Assembly (NCBI GenBank): GCA_008711295.1
Contig: VUYV01000055.1
Location: 705,466 to 769,465, forward strand
Reading direction: 5' to 3'
Length of the DNA stretch: 64,000 nt
DNA from: Anarhynchus alexandrinus
Lineage: Eukaryota; Chordata; Aves; Charadriiformes; Charadriidae
Of this stretch, positions 12,561 through 26,350 are shown one piece after another. The position numbers were made by a program, and so were the translations under genes. The notes under the pieces are model-generated. The model did not search any database and was not told the origin of the DNA. It worked only from the letters and a program-made list of their open reading frames with translations. Positions within the stretch are counted from its first letter, which is position 1. Each line of letters begins with the position of its first letter.

Positions 12561-13929
12561 AATAGCTCAAAGATTTACACAATTTCCTTAACGCTGCTTC
12601 TTCCTCCGAGAACGACCAATATCTGTCCCCTGATAGAAACAGCCCCTGGAATAGATGGGGACCATCCTCATCCAACACAGCAATCCCCCAGTGTAATTTT
12701 GATTATAGGAAGGCTAATAAATAAATTAGGAAGGTCCTGTCCCTTTATACAGTTGCCTTTTCAAGAAACCGTCACTATCCAGTTTGCATTCTGCACGTAG
12801 CCGTAACATAGGCCCCTACCATTTTATAGCTTTTCAGTCTAATAATACCTAATACAAAGGGAAGCCCAAACAACTTGCAGGAGGCTCAGAAGAGCACCAT
12901 GAGCAGAGAGACACGAACAGGGCACAGGCATACAACAGCTACACTTCTTGTAGTCACTAAGAGTAATTAGTACATAAAATTATTCAACAGTATCAAGCAA
13001 AAAATAGACTTCTTATGAAGGGAAATTTTTCACTCCCAGTGGTGACGGTCAGTGCTGTTGTGAGAGTTGTAACAGCCCTCAAGGGATGGCAAATATATAA
13101 ATGCACTTTTAATCACTGCAAAATGCTGACACTTGGTTCTGTCCCAAATCCTATTGAAAAGGCTTTTTCGTATATTGAATCTAACAGTCACTCTCTCATA
13201 TACATATTTTAGACACAAACTGTTATTCTATATCAATCCTAATATAATGACTGTTAGCTACCAAAAGGTTTTTTTAGAAAAAGCTTCCTGCAAAATATTT
13301 CAAAATGAACTTGAATAAGCACTTCTCTGCAGAAAATTGCTCTACTGAGACTTTAAAAGCAACGCTGAATTCAATTTCTCTCATAACAAACCTGATGCTC
13401 TCTGCTCCCTGACTTTGCTCAGCTCACTTATAGACATTTTGGTTATTCTCACTCCTGCACCTTTCACAAGCCTTATCAAAGACCATCAGTATTGGGCAGA
13501 ACTCATAACAGAAAAAGCATCAGCATTTTGAAGTTGTCAGTGTAAAGGAGTTTATTTTCCAAGTAAATCCTTTTGTTGATAAACCTTGTTGGAGAGTCTC
13601 TCCATGATGGAAAGCAGAAGTGCCCTCTGAGGTGCCCTCTGTATTCCCCAGGAAGCTGGAAAGCCCGGTGGGGGGCAGTAAGTGCGACCACAGGGACTTG
13701 TGTGCTTTAATTTATCCTTGAGTTTCCCTGCTCGAGAATGCCAAGGTAAAACTGAGTTTATCTGGCTTTGATATGAAACCAGAACCTAGAAGTCCTCAAA
13801 GCCAGAACTGAATTAATCAAACTTATGTGTGAATCAGAGAACTTTGCTTTATGTGGCATAAGGTGACAGACTTTGAGAGACGGGGGCCTTCTGCAGTAAG
13901 GGAGCAGAATATTAAAAAGCCTTTGAAGA
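12561..13929. other. No gene recognised
   Basis: No domain, RNA gene or repeat family recognised. Overlapping 60-65 codon frames on both strands near 13015-13318 are consistent with chance. Confidence 0.55.
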
Positions 13930-14479
13930 GTCCTGCCAGCAGGTCAAGAGAGGTGATCCTCTCTTCTACTCAGCACTGGCGAGGTCACACCTGGAGTGCT
14001 GGGTCCAGTTCTGAGCTCCCCAGTAAAAGAGAGACATGGAGCAGCAAAGGGCCGCAGAGATGATGAAGGGATGGGAGCATCTCTCTTATGAGGAGAGACT
14101 GAGCAAGCTGGGACTGTTCAGCCTGGAGAAGAGAAAGCTTGGGGCGGATCTTGTCAATGTGCACAAATACCTGAAGGGAGGATGCAAAGAGCCAGGCTCT
14201 TCTCAATGGTGCCCAGTGACAGGACAAGAGGCAATGGGCATAAACTGAAACACAAGTGGCTCCATCTGAAGATGAAGAAACAGTGCTTTGCTGTGAGAGT
14301 GACTGAGCACTGGCACAGGTTGCCCAGAAAGTTGTGGAGTCTCCATCCTTGAAGATATTCAAAAGCCTTCTAGACATGGTCCTAGGCAACTGGGTCTAAG
14401 TGGCCCTCCTTGAACAGGGAGAGTTGGACCAGATGACCTCCAAAGGAGCTTTCTAACCTCTACCATTCTGTGGTTCTGT
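13930..14479 (+). mobile_element. CR1 LINE 3' end (ATTCTGTG-type tail)
   Basis: Plus-strand text follows the CR1 3' region closely: 'gccagcaggtcaagagaggt', 'catctctcttatgaggagag', 'tgttcagcctggagaagaga', 'tacctgaagggagga', then 'gttgtggagtctccatcctt' and 'ttggaccagatgacctcca', ending 'ccattctgtggttctgta'. The translated segment [20 protein letters not shown] is the CR1 ORF2 C-terminal signature with stops and shifts around it. The terminal octamers are of the TCTGTG type, unlike the TCTATG tails at 18370 and 29180, so this copy belongs to a different CR1 subfamily. The 5' boundary is approximate. Confidence 0.93.
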
Positions 14480-17400
14480 ACTTACACATTATCATTTAAA
14501 ATCCTAACCCAGTAGGCACATGAAGGAGGGAAGGGGGAGGAGACACAAAAAAACCCAAAAAACCAAAAAAAAAACCCACAAACAAAAAACCACCCACTTT
14601 GCACTGTATAGAGAGGAAGAACAGCCTCAGTGTTTTCAAGCTGGTTTTTGCCATTTTGTTTATACAATTGCCTTACTTGAAACAACAGAATTAATACTAA
14701 GCTTTTCTATCCCACAGTCTGCATGAGCTCTACATTCCTACCCTACCTCCTCGCTTAAAGAGAGAAAAAAAAGTATTGATTTTCACCCCTCCAACCAGAT
14801 GTTGTAACTGTGCTGTGCAGTAATATTAGTTACTGATAGCCACAGAAAACCTTTACAAAGTCTCAGGGTGAAGTCTCAGGTATTTATTATCACAATGACA
14901 TTTTGAAAAGTGTAAAAAGGTAGTCAGAGCGTAGGAAGCCTCCCATAAATTAAAAGTATTATTTAATTCTCTTCTTAAATCCTCATTTCTGGCTGCACTC
15001 CAAGAGCAGAAGACAAGCTAGCAGTTTGTAAGGGTGGGAACCAATCTGAATAATCATGGGTGAATGTCACATACAGTCCAAACAAATCCATTTACCACTC
15101 AATAAATGAAAGAGAAATAATTGATTCTTCCTAGAAAGTGAATATTTGGTATTTCCAGAAATCACATTAGATTTTTCCCTAGTCATAAATTCATATTTAC
15201 ACCTGATTCAACCAACAAACAATTATGTAATCAAAGGTAAATATCAATCCATTTTATTAGGCAGGAAAAGCATTTATTTTATGCTGGATGAAGGGGCAAA
15301 TTTAAACATTTTGAAACAGTGGGTTCTTAAATATTTACTCTGAATAAAGAATAGTAGCAAGCTGTGAATACATAATTAAATCAAAGTAACAGTATGCTAT
15401 CCTACTAATCTGGAAATCAATTTCACTCCCATCAAACATCATCACTCATTTAAAACACTTCCATTACACAGCATTTTCCCTGTACCTTTTTTCCTTTGTG
15501 ATCCCACTGTTTTCCTGTTTTAACTGAAATTGGTTTTTTTTCTGTGACCCTAATAAACAAAAGAATAAAAGACCAAGAACAAACAAAGAAAATCAAGAAC
15601 AAAATGAAAACCTACAAACTGTTTAGTGAGGTACCTGAAGGCTTTTAATTGAAGGATCAGAGATCAGTGTAATTTTTTAGCTGCTAACAATTTTTTTAAA
15701 TTATTATTATGATTAATCACGCGGGATTTAAGAAGACTGATACTTGGTGGAAAAAAAGAAAAAGACTGCAAGAATTAAAGTATTTAAAAAAAAGACACCA
15801 AATAAAAACAAAAAAAAAATCTGATTTTTAAATTCATACACCAAGTTTGGATTTGTAGCTGCAGAGAGTATTGTACCAATACAAATCAACTTCACCTATT
15901 TCACCCAGGTACTTGTGGAAAGGCAGTCAAAACAAGTAAGAAATTCACACGCATATCTGAAGATACAGACTGTGGATAACAGAGTTAGGAAAACTTGATC
16001 TTGCAGAAACCTGAATTCCTAAATCATTTTCCCAATTGACTAGAAAAGAAAGTTTTCCCAACACATTCAATATGGGGAGGAAAAACAAAACAAACAAAAA
16101 AAACCCCAAAACCAAAAGCAAAAATGTGGGTTTGTGTCAGTAAGCTTTAGAACAAGGAAAGATAAGTACACTAATTTGATCTTGGCATGCTATAGTCAAA
16201 GAAAACAAGCTGAGTCTGAAGGCAATAAAAAAGCCAGAGTTATGAGCTAGACTTTCAGCTCATTTGTGCCAAACGAGAATCTCAGCCATATACTTGTGCA
16301 ACCACCATGTACAGGTGTTGCTTTACTGCCATGGTGCTATGTAAGAGTAATAAATACCTCTACATGGAACTCCTAATTATGGATGACAAACTATAAATCA
16401 CTAGGCTTGTTGCAGCATCAGAAGCTTCGAGATGTGATCCATCATGTCTACATCCCAAGAAATAAACTAATCCCTCTGTTTTGTTTAGCAAGAGACATAG
16501 ATTTACTACATTGATGAGCATGGTACTATTGCATGAAACAATTAGGGCCACGCTTGTCTTGAATATTGCTTTCATCCATTCTTCTGCCATTGCCCATACT
16601 GTTTTGCACTGATACCACTTGATACCCATCCTATGCAAGCACAAAACAACAACATATGGTGCAAGGCAGTGGAGAAGCAAGTACCATGTCTTAATATAGA
16701 GTGAATCCCATGGGATATTTGTTCACATGAAGAACAGTCCAATTCATGAATTTCCATGAACCAAAAAAATTTCACAATATAATCCAGGCATATAAGGTTA
16801 ATAAATGTTTACTGAGAAGCATCAACTACTTATATATATGTGTGTGTCCATACACACAAATGTATTTTGTCCAAATCACTAGCTATTGTAATCTATGCAG
16901 AAGTGGTTCTTCAGATGCTCACTCTTAAGATGTTACAAACAACATTACAGAGAAGCCTGAAAAACATTTGGAAATTTAACAGCCTCAAATGAACAGTGAC
17001 AATCACCCTTCAGTGACGATCAAAAGACAATCAGAATTTGACAAGGAAAAAAAACCTGACAGTTGAAATCAGTTTAAATCCTGGGGTACTGAATAAGGGT
17101 TTCCCACAATTATTGTATTTCATTATTCTCTGGGCTCATCCATGTTGTTTTACAATACAACGGTAAAAGTCAGGCATGCAAGCCAGAACTTCTTAATGGA
17201 AGGGAAGACTGGCTGGGCTGTGGGGACACTCTGCCAGGATGAACAGCAGGTGAACATATCAGTCATTGTTTATCATACGGTACTATATCCACAGCAGGAC
17301 TGATTTACACTTCAGAAACAAACTTGCTTGACCATCATTACGGTGATCACCAACATGAAGCTATATGCTGTTACTGACAATACAAACATAGACCTTTATA

Positions 17401-17651
17401 GTCCAGCCAAGCAGAAAAAGCACAAATTCTAGACTAAGTCTATGCATATTAACAAGGCAATAAAAACCGCTTTGTTGTTTTGTATGAGAAAAGCTTTTAA
17501 TACAAAGAGTGTTTGGGGGACATTTTGTCTCTCCTTTTTCAGAGGGTTTTAACTGCCAATTATGTGCACTGTCGTTCCCAATAGCACAGAGTTGATAGGC
17601 CATAAGACCTGCAAACAGAAGTATGGATGTATGCAATCCTAAGCACAAATA
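14480..17651. other. No gene recognised; two A/C tracts
   Basis: AT-rich sequence without recognisable gene. It contains A/C-rich low-complexity tracts at about 14545-14596 and 16081-16125, and a short (TG/TA) run near 16831-16850. The open frames at 16360-16775 on the minus strand show no recognisable domain. Confidence 0.55.
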
Positions 17652-18370
17652 CAGGCTGGGCGGAGAATAGATCGAAACCAGCCCTGAGGAGAAGGACTTG
17701 GGGGTGTTGTTGGATGAGAAGCTCAACATGAGCCAGCAATGTGCGATCGCAGCCCAGAAGGCCAACCGTATCCTGGGCTGCATCAAAAGAAGTGTGGCCA
17801 GCAGGTGGAGGGAGGTGATTCTGCCCCTCTCCTCCACTCTCGTGAGACCCCACATGGAATGCTGCATCCAGCTCTGGAGCCCCCAACATAAGAAGGACAT
17901 GGACCTGTTGGAGCGGGTCCAGAGGAGGGCCACAAAGATGATCAGAGGGCTGGAGCACCTCTCCTATGAGGACAGGCTGAGAGCTGGGGTTGTTCAGCCT
18001 GGAGAAGAATGCGGGGAGACCTTTCAGCAGCTTTCCAGTAACTGAAGAGGGCCTACAAGAAATCTGGAGAGGGACTTTTTACTAGGGCATGTAGTGATAG
18101 GACGAGGGGGAATGGCTTCAAACTGGAAGAAGGGAGATTTAGAACAGATATTAGGGTGAAATTTTTCACTGTGAGGGTGGTGAGGCACTGGAACAGGTTG
18201 CCCAGAGAAGTTGTGGAGGCCCCATCCCTGGAGGTGTTCAAGGCCAGGTTGGATGGGGCTTCAAGCAACCTGGTCTAGTGGGAGGTGTCCCTGCTCATGG
18301 CAGAGGGGTTGGAGCTAGATGATCTTTAAGGTCCCTTCCAACCCAAACCAGTCTATGGTTCTATGATTCT
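17652..18370 (+). mobile_element. CR1 LINE 3' end, relatively intact
   Basis: Begins near 'aggctgggcggagaatag' and runs to 'ctatggttctatgattct'. The frame at 17698-18045 reads [19 protein letters not shown], then [20 protein letters not shown] and [17 protein letters not shown], then [20 protein letters not shown], the CR1 ORF2 C-terminus. It is disrupted near 18000, where the '[12 protein letters not shown]' portion is shifted, but resumes in other frames ([13 protein letters not shown] at the end). This copy shows fewer changes than the one at 1649-2897 and is probably younger. Long open frames on the opposite strand here (17361-17958) are antisense shadows. Confidence 0.95.
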
Positions 18371-21300
18371 GGCATGTTAGCATTTTGACCAAAAAAATCC
18401 TGCTACTTGACACAAAGAAACCCCACAAGTACTACATATCTGAACAAAGTTGTCATAGCACAAGACTACTGAGAAAAGCAACCAACAATAACATAAAAGC
18501 TGCTTAAAAAACAACCTACAAAAAAATCTTTCCAGTCTGTAACATGATGCTTTCTCACAAGAAACCCATTATGGTTATTGGTAGTAGAGGATAGTCACTG
18601 AAAAGGATCAGTAAGATTATGCAATTTAGGAAGTTAATCCTCCATAAGGTTCTAGGAAGGGGTTATGGTTTCCCATACATTTTGTGAAGAAATAAACTCC
18701 TGATTTAAGTGAGTTGATAATCACACGCCAATTAAATTATAAGCTGTAAATTAAGCCTTACTGCAATAGATCAGGAATTTCCAACACATTGCTGTCTTAA
18801 ATCCAAGGCTGATGAAAAAACAAAACCAATTACAAAAGTAGTAGCACATACCTTCCTTCCACATCTCCCAGAGAACCAGAATCTACTGGGTAGCTCAAAG
18901 GATAAATGTTCACAGTGCTGTTCTAGCTACATCCAGTTGCAACAGGCTTGGGTCACCAGTTAAGGCTCACCCCACGCTGTATGAGGGCAGCTGCAGATCC
19001 ACTCCCTTCATTACATACACACTCTGCCCGTTTTAAGATTAGTGCTACAGAAGGCACAAACACCTTTGTGTTGATCCGTGCAGTAAGGCAGAGAAGACTT
19101 GGATGGATACATGGCCTAACACTATCTGCCAAAGTTGTCAATAGCTTATCCACTGCATTAAACTCTGTGTAAACAGCCAGCGTACTAAAAGCTGTTTTAA
19201 GTCTCCTCAAATTCTCTGCACAATTGATCCATAATCATCTGAGTGCTCACTGAAGCTTAGTATCCTACTCTTTTTCCATCGATTGCAAATTGCCTGTTCA
19301 GTTCCCTAACCTGTGCTTCAGCCAACGTTGTGCTCAGTGGAAAAGGCTGTTTGCGGTGTCTGTCTGTTCTAGAAACAGTAATGCAATCACACACGGTATG
19401 CTGGTTCTGTGTTCGGTTCCTTTGAGAGGTATCCTTGTTGTTTTCTTTCAACCCTTGGGGGATATATAAATGGAGAGTTTAAATTGAGCCCATGTCATAG
19501 GTTCCCAAACATCTGTATGAGGTAGCAGGAGAGCTCAGAAACCTATTGAAACAAGATCGCTGAACTCACTGCAATTAAATCCCCATGTACAAGTGCTAAC
19601 ATCACAAAAATTATCATCAAACTTGGAAATAATTAGCAAATCAGCTGGCAAACTTGCTAAAGAAACCATGAATGGGAAGGCCAAAGAGACAACTACCTTC
19701 TCCAAACAGTGTTAAGGCCAAAGAGAGAGGTGGGTCATCATGGAGAAATATACGACTATGACCACCACCACTGCTTCATTAATTACTTTCTAGGACTAAT
19801 TAGTTAATTCAGTTTCTAGGACTGCCAAATACTTTTTCTTTAGAAGGCAAGAAAAATAGTACACGCAAGTTAGCAATTGAAGTTCTGATGAAGAGCATAT
19901 CCAGGTAGAAAAAAGAAATAGAAGTCCTTTTAGTTCACATTTAATCGCAATTAAATTGGCAAGGAAAAAAGCAAGGCTGTGTAATCCTGTTAGTGTTGAT
20001 CCACGAAGGCAACAACTGAGGTAAATATCAGATCTTTCCAAACTAAAACACTTATTTGAAACATTTAAACCATGTTCTAAAGGGAAAAAAAAGTTCAAAA
20101 AATATTTCTGTAAACAACAGCAACAGTTTCAAGACGTATTCTTATACCCCTTCCATTGCCATTTCTTACCCAAAATCAGTAATTGAGAAGGCAGCTGTGT
20201 AACTTTTGGGATAGGGCTTTTATTTGTTTTAAACAAAAAAGATCTAGTAACTATTAATTCCTCTCAAATAAGAGGTTTCAGGACACAGGAGTGCATGCTG
20301 TTTTCTTTATAGAGGGGCCTACACAAAGACCAGCCAGAATGTACTACGATGAACGTTGTTCTTTGAACTACTTGAATTCAAACTACTTTAAGTAAAATTT
20401 GCATGTTAATTTAAACAAATAAACACAGCACCCTAGCATGCCACTGATAAAGAGAAAAATCAACAGAGCTTAGTCTAAGAAATTAATTGATTCAGAGGGA
20501 TTTTGTCAGTTAGAAAGTGCATTGGTGCCTTTTATCTTCCCTACCAATTGGCAGTGATCTGCAGGATAATGAATACAAGTAAAAGAGGGTTCATTTATTT
20601 CTTGACTAGCAAATGCACTGGTTTCTTGAGCTCACACAAAATAGTTTTCAAAGGAAACCCCATCAAACTGGAACATATGTTAGTTGTTCTTATATTCGAT
20701 TTAGCAGAACAGCAACATGAAATTCTGAGTTTAATTAAGCTTAAAAATACAACACTGTCTTCAAAATGATGTACCTACAACTTCTCATGCTTCCTTCCTC
20801 CATCTCTCACAGCTTGTTTTTTAAGGGTCAGAAAATCTCACGCTCAGAGAAGACACGAAACTTGTAGATTACTGCAAACTTTTAAGTGAGGTTACCTACA
20901 ACTTCTTTCAAAAGATGCTAAGTTCTCTCTCTTTCTACTTTAAACTTTTTGCAAGGAAGATTTCCATTTCGTTGTTTAACCCTAACGACACATAGAGCCC
21001 ACACTTGGCACTGCACAGATGCCAGATTGCAGCTGTCCCTCTTACCCCACAACACTTCTCTGGTTCTTTCTGCTAAGCAGAAAGATTTAGGCTACCATCC
21101 AACCATCCATCAAAGAGCACGCATGTAACTTCAGAAAATGAGTAGCACCATTAAATTTAACAGTCAGTCTGCGTGCTTAGACATGGGCATGCCTATGTTG
21201 CAAAATCACTAGCTTATTATGATCATTTAAAAGTTTATAAGCATCCTCACAGGGCAAAGGAAAAAAAAATCCACAAAACAAAACCAACCCACTGTAGTAA

Positions 21301-24300
21301 TGAACATATTAATGGCACTTATTACTTAGATAAAAAATTAGACCTCAGTACCAAAGAAATTAGTGTACCTAGAAATTAGTGTTCACCTTCCTAAAGTAAA
21401 GCATTCTTGTCATTCTTTTTCTTCCAGAAACAGAATTCAGTTCAGTAACTCAACACAGGGTTCATTCTCCTTGAAAATGCACGAGGCACACCTATTATTT
21501 CAACTTTGCTGTACTTGCATGTGCACAGAATTATCTACTACAATAATGACAGAACATGAGCAGGATACGCTACTGTGCTGCACACAAGACATAAATAACT
21601 GCTTCACTGTTCATTCACTGGAAAGATGCTTTTGAGCATGTTTATTGTTATCTCTTTCTTTTCATCCATTCATGTATGCACTGATATCAGAGGAGTTACA
21701 AGAGAGGCTTTAAGTATCAGAGCAAATCAATTCGGTCTCTTTTTCCTCAGAGAAGCCCTGACAGCAGAGGCGGTGGGAACTGCTTCTCGAGTAATTACTC
21801 CCAAGCTGCACCGCAGCAAGAGACTCAGGGAAATCTGCAGCAGAAGGCACAATGACAGTAGATCCTCCACAGACAACTTCTCTGACAATAAGACACTCAA
21901 ATTAATAAAAAACAAATTCAGCTTTAGAAGTCCTAGAGTGAAAACAGTTAGCAGGTGGGAGAGTATTCTGTCAATTAATCATTACAGGCTTGCTCTAGCC
22001 TTCTGCTCTCCCCAAAGTTTTCTTTTAGCCACTGTCGAGGAAGAACAAAAAGACGTCTCAAAGACAGCCTGCTGAAAAAGACTTGGACTCTAGTCAAACA
22101 ATTTTCCCCATGACCACCACCCTAATGTCTTTAAATTCACATCTAATAGTTTTTGTTTTCTTATTACCAGAATTTTTTTTTTTTTTCTGGAATAAATGCT
22201 GTGCAGCAATAGAAATTCTGCCTTTTGCCACTACCTTCTAAGACATTTGACTCGTGCCTTAAATATCATGGCACAAGTTTATTACAAGAGAGAGCACGAA
22301 GCTCAATGAGTTCGCTACTACAATTTAACAGGTATTATAGTAAAATCTGAATGAACAAGTTCCACTAGCACAGGGTACATAGGTACTGCATCATACAGCA
22401 TTGTGATGCATGAACAAGATATTAATTATAAGATCAGAAACTCTAAACACTGGATAAAGGATTTTTGCCTTAAACTATTTAAAAAATACAAAACTCACAC
22501 TAGACTCTTTAGTTCAAGTTTATGCAAGCTGACAGAAAAAAAAACCAAACTGAGCAGGAAAGGAATAAAATCAAGAAGCAGGAATGTAATTTATGCAGGT
22601 CTGACAGAAACCAGCAGAAAATAAGTGTTTATGGGTTCTACGTATTACAGGCTCTAATGTAAGTATTTATGGGCTCAACAGTAAGTATTTACAGACTGCA
22701 AGATCAGGTCAAACTCAGACTAAAATTCATCCCAAAGCAAGGTTTTGCAGCCAAGTTCTGCACTTCCAAAGCCAGGTTTTATTGGTGAGAGCAGCTGACA
22801 GAGCCTCAACTACAGCTCTATAAACAGCATTTCTGCAATCCTCTTCCACCTCTGAAGAAGTCCTGCCACACTGTCAAGCAAACTTCAGAGCTGTCTGTCT
22901 GTCTGCTTCCATATGCCTTTCACTCATGTGGTTCTCTTGCATTTGAGCAGTTCTTGAGGACCTGAACCGAGCAGAAACACTGCCATCACAGTGAGTACTT
23001 TACAAGGGCTGCAGGACGTAACAGTTCAGGATACGCAAGTCCATTAATTATTTTACGTTTAGCTCCAGTAGGCAATCTTGGCTACATGCTGAGCCACGGC
23101 AGTTACTTCCTAAGCAAACACTTCAAGTGTTTCCTCCTCCTGTACTTTCACAACAGCCGTGCCTTTTTTTTAATAATCTTTTAAAAGAAAAAAAAAATAT
23201 ATCTCTCGCAGAAAATTATTTCGTCTTTCAAAAATTACTTCCAGCTGTGACAATCTGACAGGAATTGTAATTTCACTAGTACTGCTACAGCACACAAACC
23301 ATCCCATGTATATTCTTTCCATTCATGTTTTAAATGGTCTATTACCAGCTTCTCTGTAGGTGCCTTCCAACTTACTGCCAGCTCTCCTGTTTTCTAGTAC
23401 TGAAACAGATTCACAAGACAAATATTTTGTGCTATGAAAAAACTTCATCTTGCTCATAAGTCTAAGTCCACCCTTCTCTTTGCAGTTCAGTAAGGAGACA
23501 CTGCAGCAGGCCAGGATTTTTATAAGTTCTTTTAACTTATAAAAACTGTAATACCAGATTCCTACAACAAAAACCTTACTAGATCAATACAGGCACAGTT
23601 TTCATAAAAAAAATCCACATCCTGTAGGCTATTATTTTGCCTTTCATTTTTTAAATCCAGCTTTGACTATTTGGAAAACATCTCCCCAAGAAATTCCATG
23701 ACTGACCTCTCATGACAGCTTGTGACAAATTTGCATTTTGAGACTTTGGAATTGACAAAGGATATGAATAGTACATTTCCATGACCTCTACATCTCTAGC
23801 ATCCTGGCAAGCACAAGTTAATTGTCACTCAGAATGCTTTTACTTTTAATTCATTTTACTCAAAAAAAGCAAGCCAAGCCAGCAGAAATTCATCTGGTCA
23901 AGTTCACAGAAGAAAAACGTGCATGTCTAAGCAGCATGTGGAATATTTCTATGTTTTAGAAGTTACAAATAAACTCTTGTAACACAGGCCTTCACCTGAA
24001 ACAGAAAATAACAGAATACAGACATTTCACAGAATTACTGAACCAATCAAGTTTTTGAAACAAACAGATCTGGAAAGTTTTGCCATTTCCTAATGCTTAA
24101 AAATGCAGATCTTCCCAATCACGGGGAAGTTTGCCATGCTCTCATTAAAAAGTGCAAGAGATACAAGCAAAGTGATAAATATTCAAATGGCACCTGCAGT
24201 ACATTGTTTTGAACAAAACTTTATATAAAACAGAAAGTCTGTAAGAAAACCTAGGTCTGATATTTCTTACATTTAAAAATCAAAGTTCTTTCAATTTTTC

Positions 24301-25189
24301 TATGAGTAAAGCTTAGTATTTTCTTGAGGGAGTTTCCCAGCCCCACTTTGTTAATTAACCTTACCTAGTAATGCTGAAGGAAGCAACTGTAGCTTATATA
24401 GCATAGCTGTGACTGGACCGTGTTGTTTACAGAACCTAATTCAGTAGGAAAGTTGCAAGTACCATGGCACTGCAGAGCCTGGTTTCCAGACAATTTGTTT
24501 TTTAAAACCCCCATAAGCATTATTTGTGAAATTTCATATCAGATTTTCTGTAAACGACAAAATATCCTTCCCGCAAGATCAAATACGTTGTATTAACAAC
24601 CAAGAATAAAAGCAAGCACATGAACAAGCAGCTCCCCACACAGGAGACACTTTGAAATGTGCTATAACTACAGATTAGAAGTAACAAACACCAACGGGTA
24701 GAAATCTTTTCTATTGCAGTGTTTAAACTAGGGAAGGAGCTGAGGGAAGGAGGGGATCTTGGGAAAGAAGAATGGTTTTAACATTCAAAGTTTTAATTGA
24801 GTCTGTAGCTGAGAAAAAACAGAAGTGGGCATAGTCCAGAAGTGAGCTTACACCTAAAAAATTTACTTGAAATTTCAGGAGGTATTTTTGTGTTGCTTCA
24901 GTGAGTCACTGAGTCCATAACACGAATTAATAAGACGAACAAATGAAAAATTTGCTTTTTTAATGAGAACAGGAAGTTTTCTCATCTTTCCCTAGGCAAG
25001 CAGAATACAAGCACTAAGTCCGTTGTTTCACTCACAGTGTACCACCCATCCCTTTGCTACCCAACAACACAAATGACAAGTGAGACCTAATAATGTAGTA
25101 TATAGTCCTCAAGCTGTCAATCCTTGTCAAACTGCCTCTGTACCAGAAGAAAATAAGATTGAAATTATGCTCCAAATTTTAAAAAGAGT
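18371..25189. other. Intergenic DNA, no gene recognised
   Basis: Nearly 7 kb with no recognised domain, RNA gene or repeat family. Two adjacent plus-strand open frames (21363-21635 and 21626-22075) include a 149-codon frame rich in Ser/Arg, but there is no recognisable domain and no supporting splice structure. A perfect 12-bp hairpin lies at 23517-23545. Confidence 0.55.
23517..23545. repeat. Perfect short inverted repeat (hairpin)
   Basis: Arms 23517-23528 (tttttataagtt) and 23534-23545 (aacttataaaaa) are exact reverse complements separated by a 5-base loop, ctttt. AT-rich; no function assigned. Confidence 0.8.
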
Positions 25190-25720
25190 CTTCCAAGCGA
25201 GATTCAGGAACTACAGACAAATAAATCTGACATCCGTGGTTCTTTAGAATAGCATTAGTGGACACATGAATTAGCATGACCCACCAAAGAAGAATCGGCA
25301 CAGCTTTTGTCAAGGGGAGTCACACCTCCCAGGTTTCCACATTTAAGGAAAGAATTAGAAAACAGGTGGACAAAGAAGATCTAGTTGGTACAATCTACTC
25401 AGATTGTTGAAGGCCCTTCAGAAGAATTTGTAAAGAAAATAAACAGCCATAGGAAGAACTTTCCATGGCTTAAAAAGCGAAGAATAAATAAACGGTAAAC
25501 ATTAAAAGACAGAAAAGTAGCCATTTACCTGCCTACTCTAATACCTCAGTGGAAGGAAAACACCTTGCAGTTCCATACATTCACAAGCAATCTAAGAAAA
25601 AAAGACAGGGTGCAAGAAGTACAACAAAGTTTACGAGCAATATTAGCTTAAATTGAGACAGTAAAGGGAAGTGCCAACAGAAAGTAGTTCCAAAAGAACT
25701 CATATTATTATGTGAACAAA
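25190..25720 (+). mobile_element. Ancient CR1-like LINE fragment (RT region), heavily decayed
   Basis: Faint but ordered plus-strand resemblance to CR1-like RT sequence: 'aggaactacagacaaataaatctgac' (N-Y-R-x-I-N-L-T), 'ggtggacaaagaagat' followed by 'tacaatctactcagatt' (the palm 'V-x-x-x-Y-x-D' area), and 'catggcttaaaaagcg' followed by 'ataaataaacgg' (the 'W-L-K-x-R-x-x-x-x-I-N-G' area). The order and spacing fit a RT, but stops and shifts are frequent. With the 3' end at 26550-26850 it would make one old element split by a younger insertion. No database search was possible, so confidence is limited. Confidence 0.4.
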
Positions 25721-25749
25721 CAGTTAAACAGCTGTTATGAACTAACACA

Positions 25750-26350
25750 ATGATGCAATCATTTAGGTTGGGAGGAATCTCTGGAGATTATCGAAGCCAA
25801 CTCCATGCTCACAGCAAGGTCAACCAGATCAGAAGGGTCAGGGAGTTGCCCAGTTTAGTTTGGAGTATCTTGAAGAACTGCAATTTCACAACCACTCTGG
25901 GCAACCTGTTCCACTGTTTGACAATTCTCATTGTGAAAAAAAAAAAAAAGGAGTCTTATATTGAATTGAGAATTCCCATGTTTCAGTTTGCAGCTGTTGT
26001 TTCCCCTCAAAAGCACCAAGAAACAGTTCTGGCTCTGTCTTCTCTCCACCCTCCTGTTAGATAGCTGAAGACAGCAAATAAGGTATCTCCCCTGGGCCTT
26101 CTCTTTTTCCAGCTGAACTAGTCCTGTTCTCTTAGCACCCTTCCTTGTAACATCATATGCTCCAGCCTCCAACCATCTTCACGGTTTTCGCTGGGCTTCC
26201 TTTAATGTCTGTCTGTTTCATACCGGGAAACTCATAACTGGACAAAATCCTACAGATGCAGTCTCACAACTGCTAAATAGAAGGGATCAATCACTTCCAT
26301 TAATCTGCTAGCCACAGTCTTGCAAATAAACCACAGTACATGGTTCAACC
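25750..26350 (-). mobile_element. CR1 LINE 3' portion
   Basis: Plus text 'tttaggttgggaggaatctc' opens the element (3' end), followed by 'accactctgggcaacctgtt' and 'ccactgtttgacaattctca' (reverse of the CR1 '[17 protein letters not shown]' region). It continues with the reverse of the 'LFSLEKRRL' region near 26090-26130 and text corresponding to 'actggacaaaatcctacaga' and 'tgcagtctcacaactgct' (reverse of 'LVRPHLEYCVQFW'). Minus-strand frame 25855-26172 contains NENCQTVEQVAQSG, a shifted CR1 segment. Terminal octamers are eroded. It lies in opposite orientation to, and apparently inside, an older plus-strand CR1-like element. Confidence 0.75.

Noticed and set aside
17361..17958. 190- and 132-codon minus-strand frames
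   Set aside because: Much of both lies antisense to a plus-strand CR1 whose own frame reads as the LINE C-terminus; the rest has no recognisable domain.
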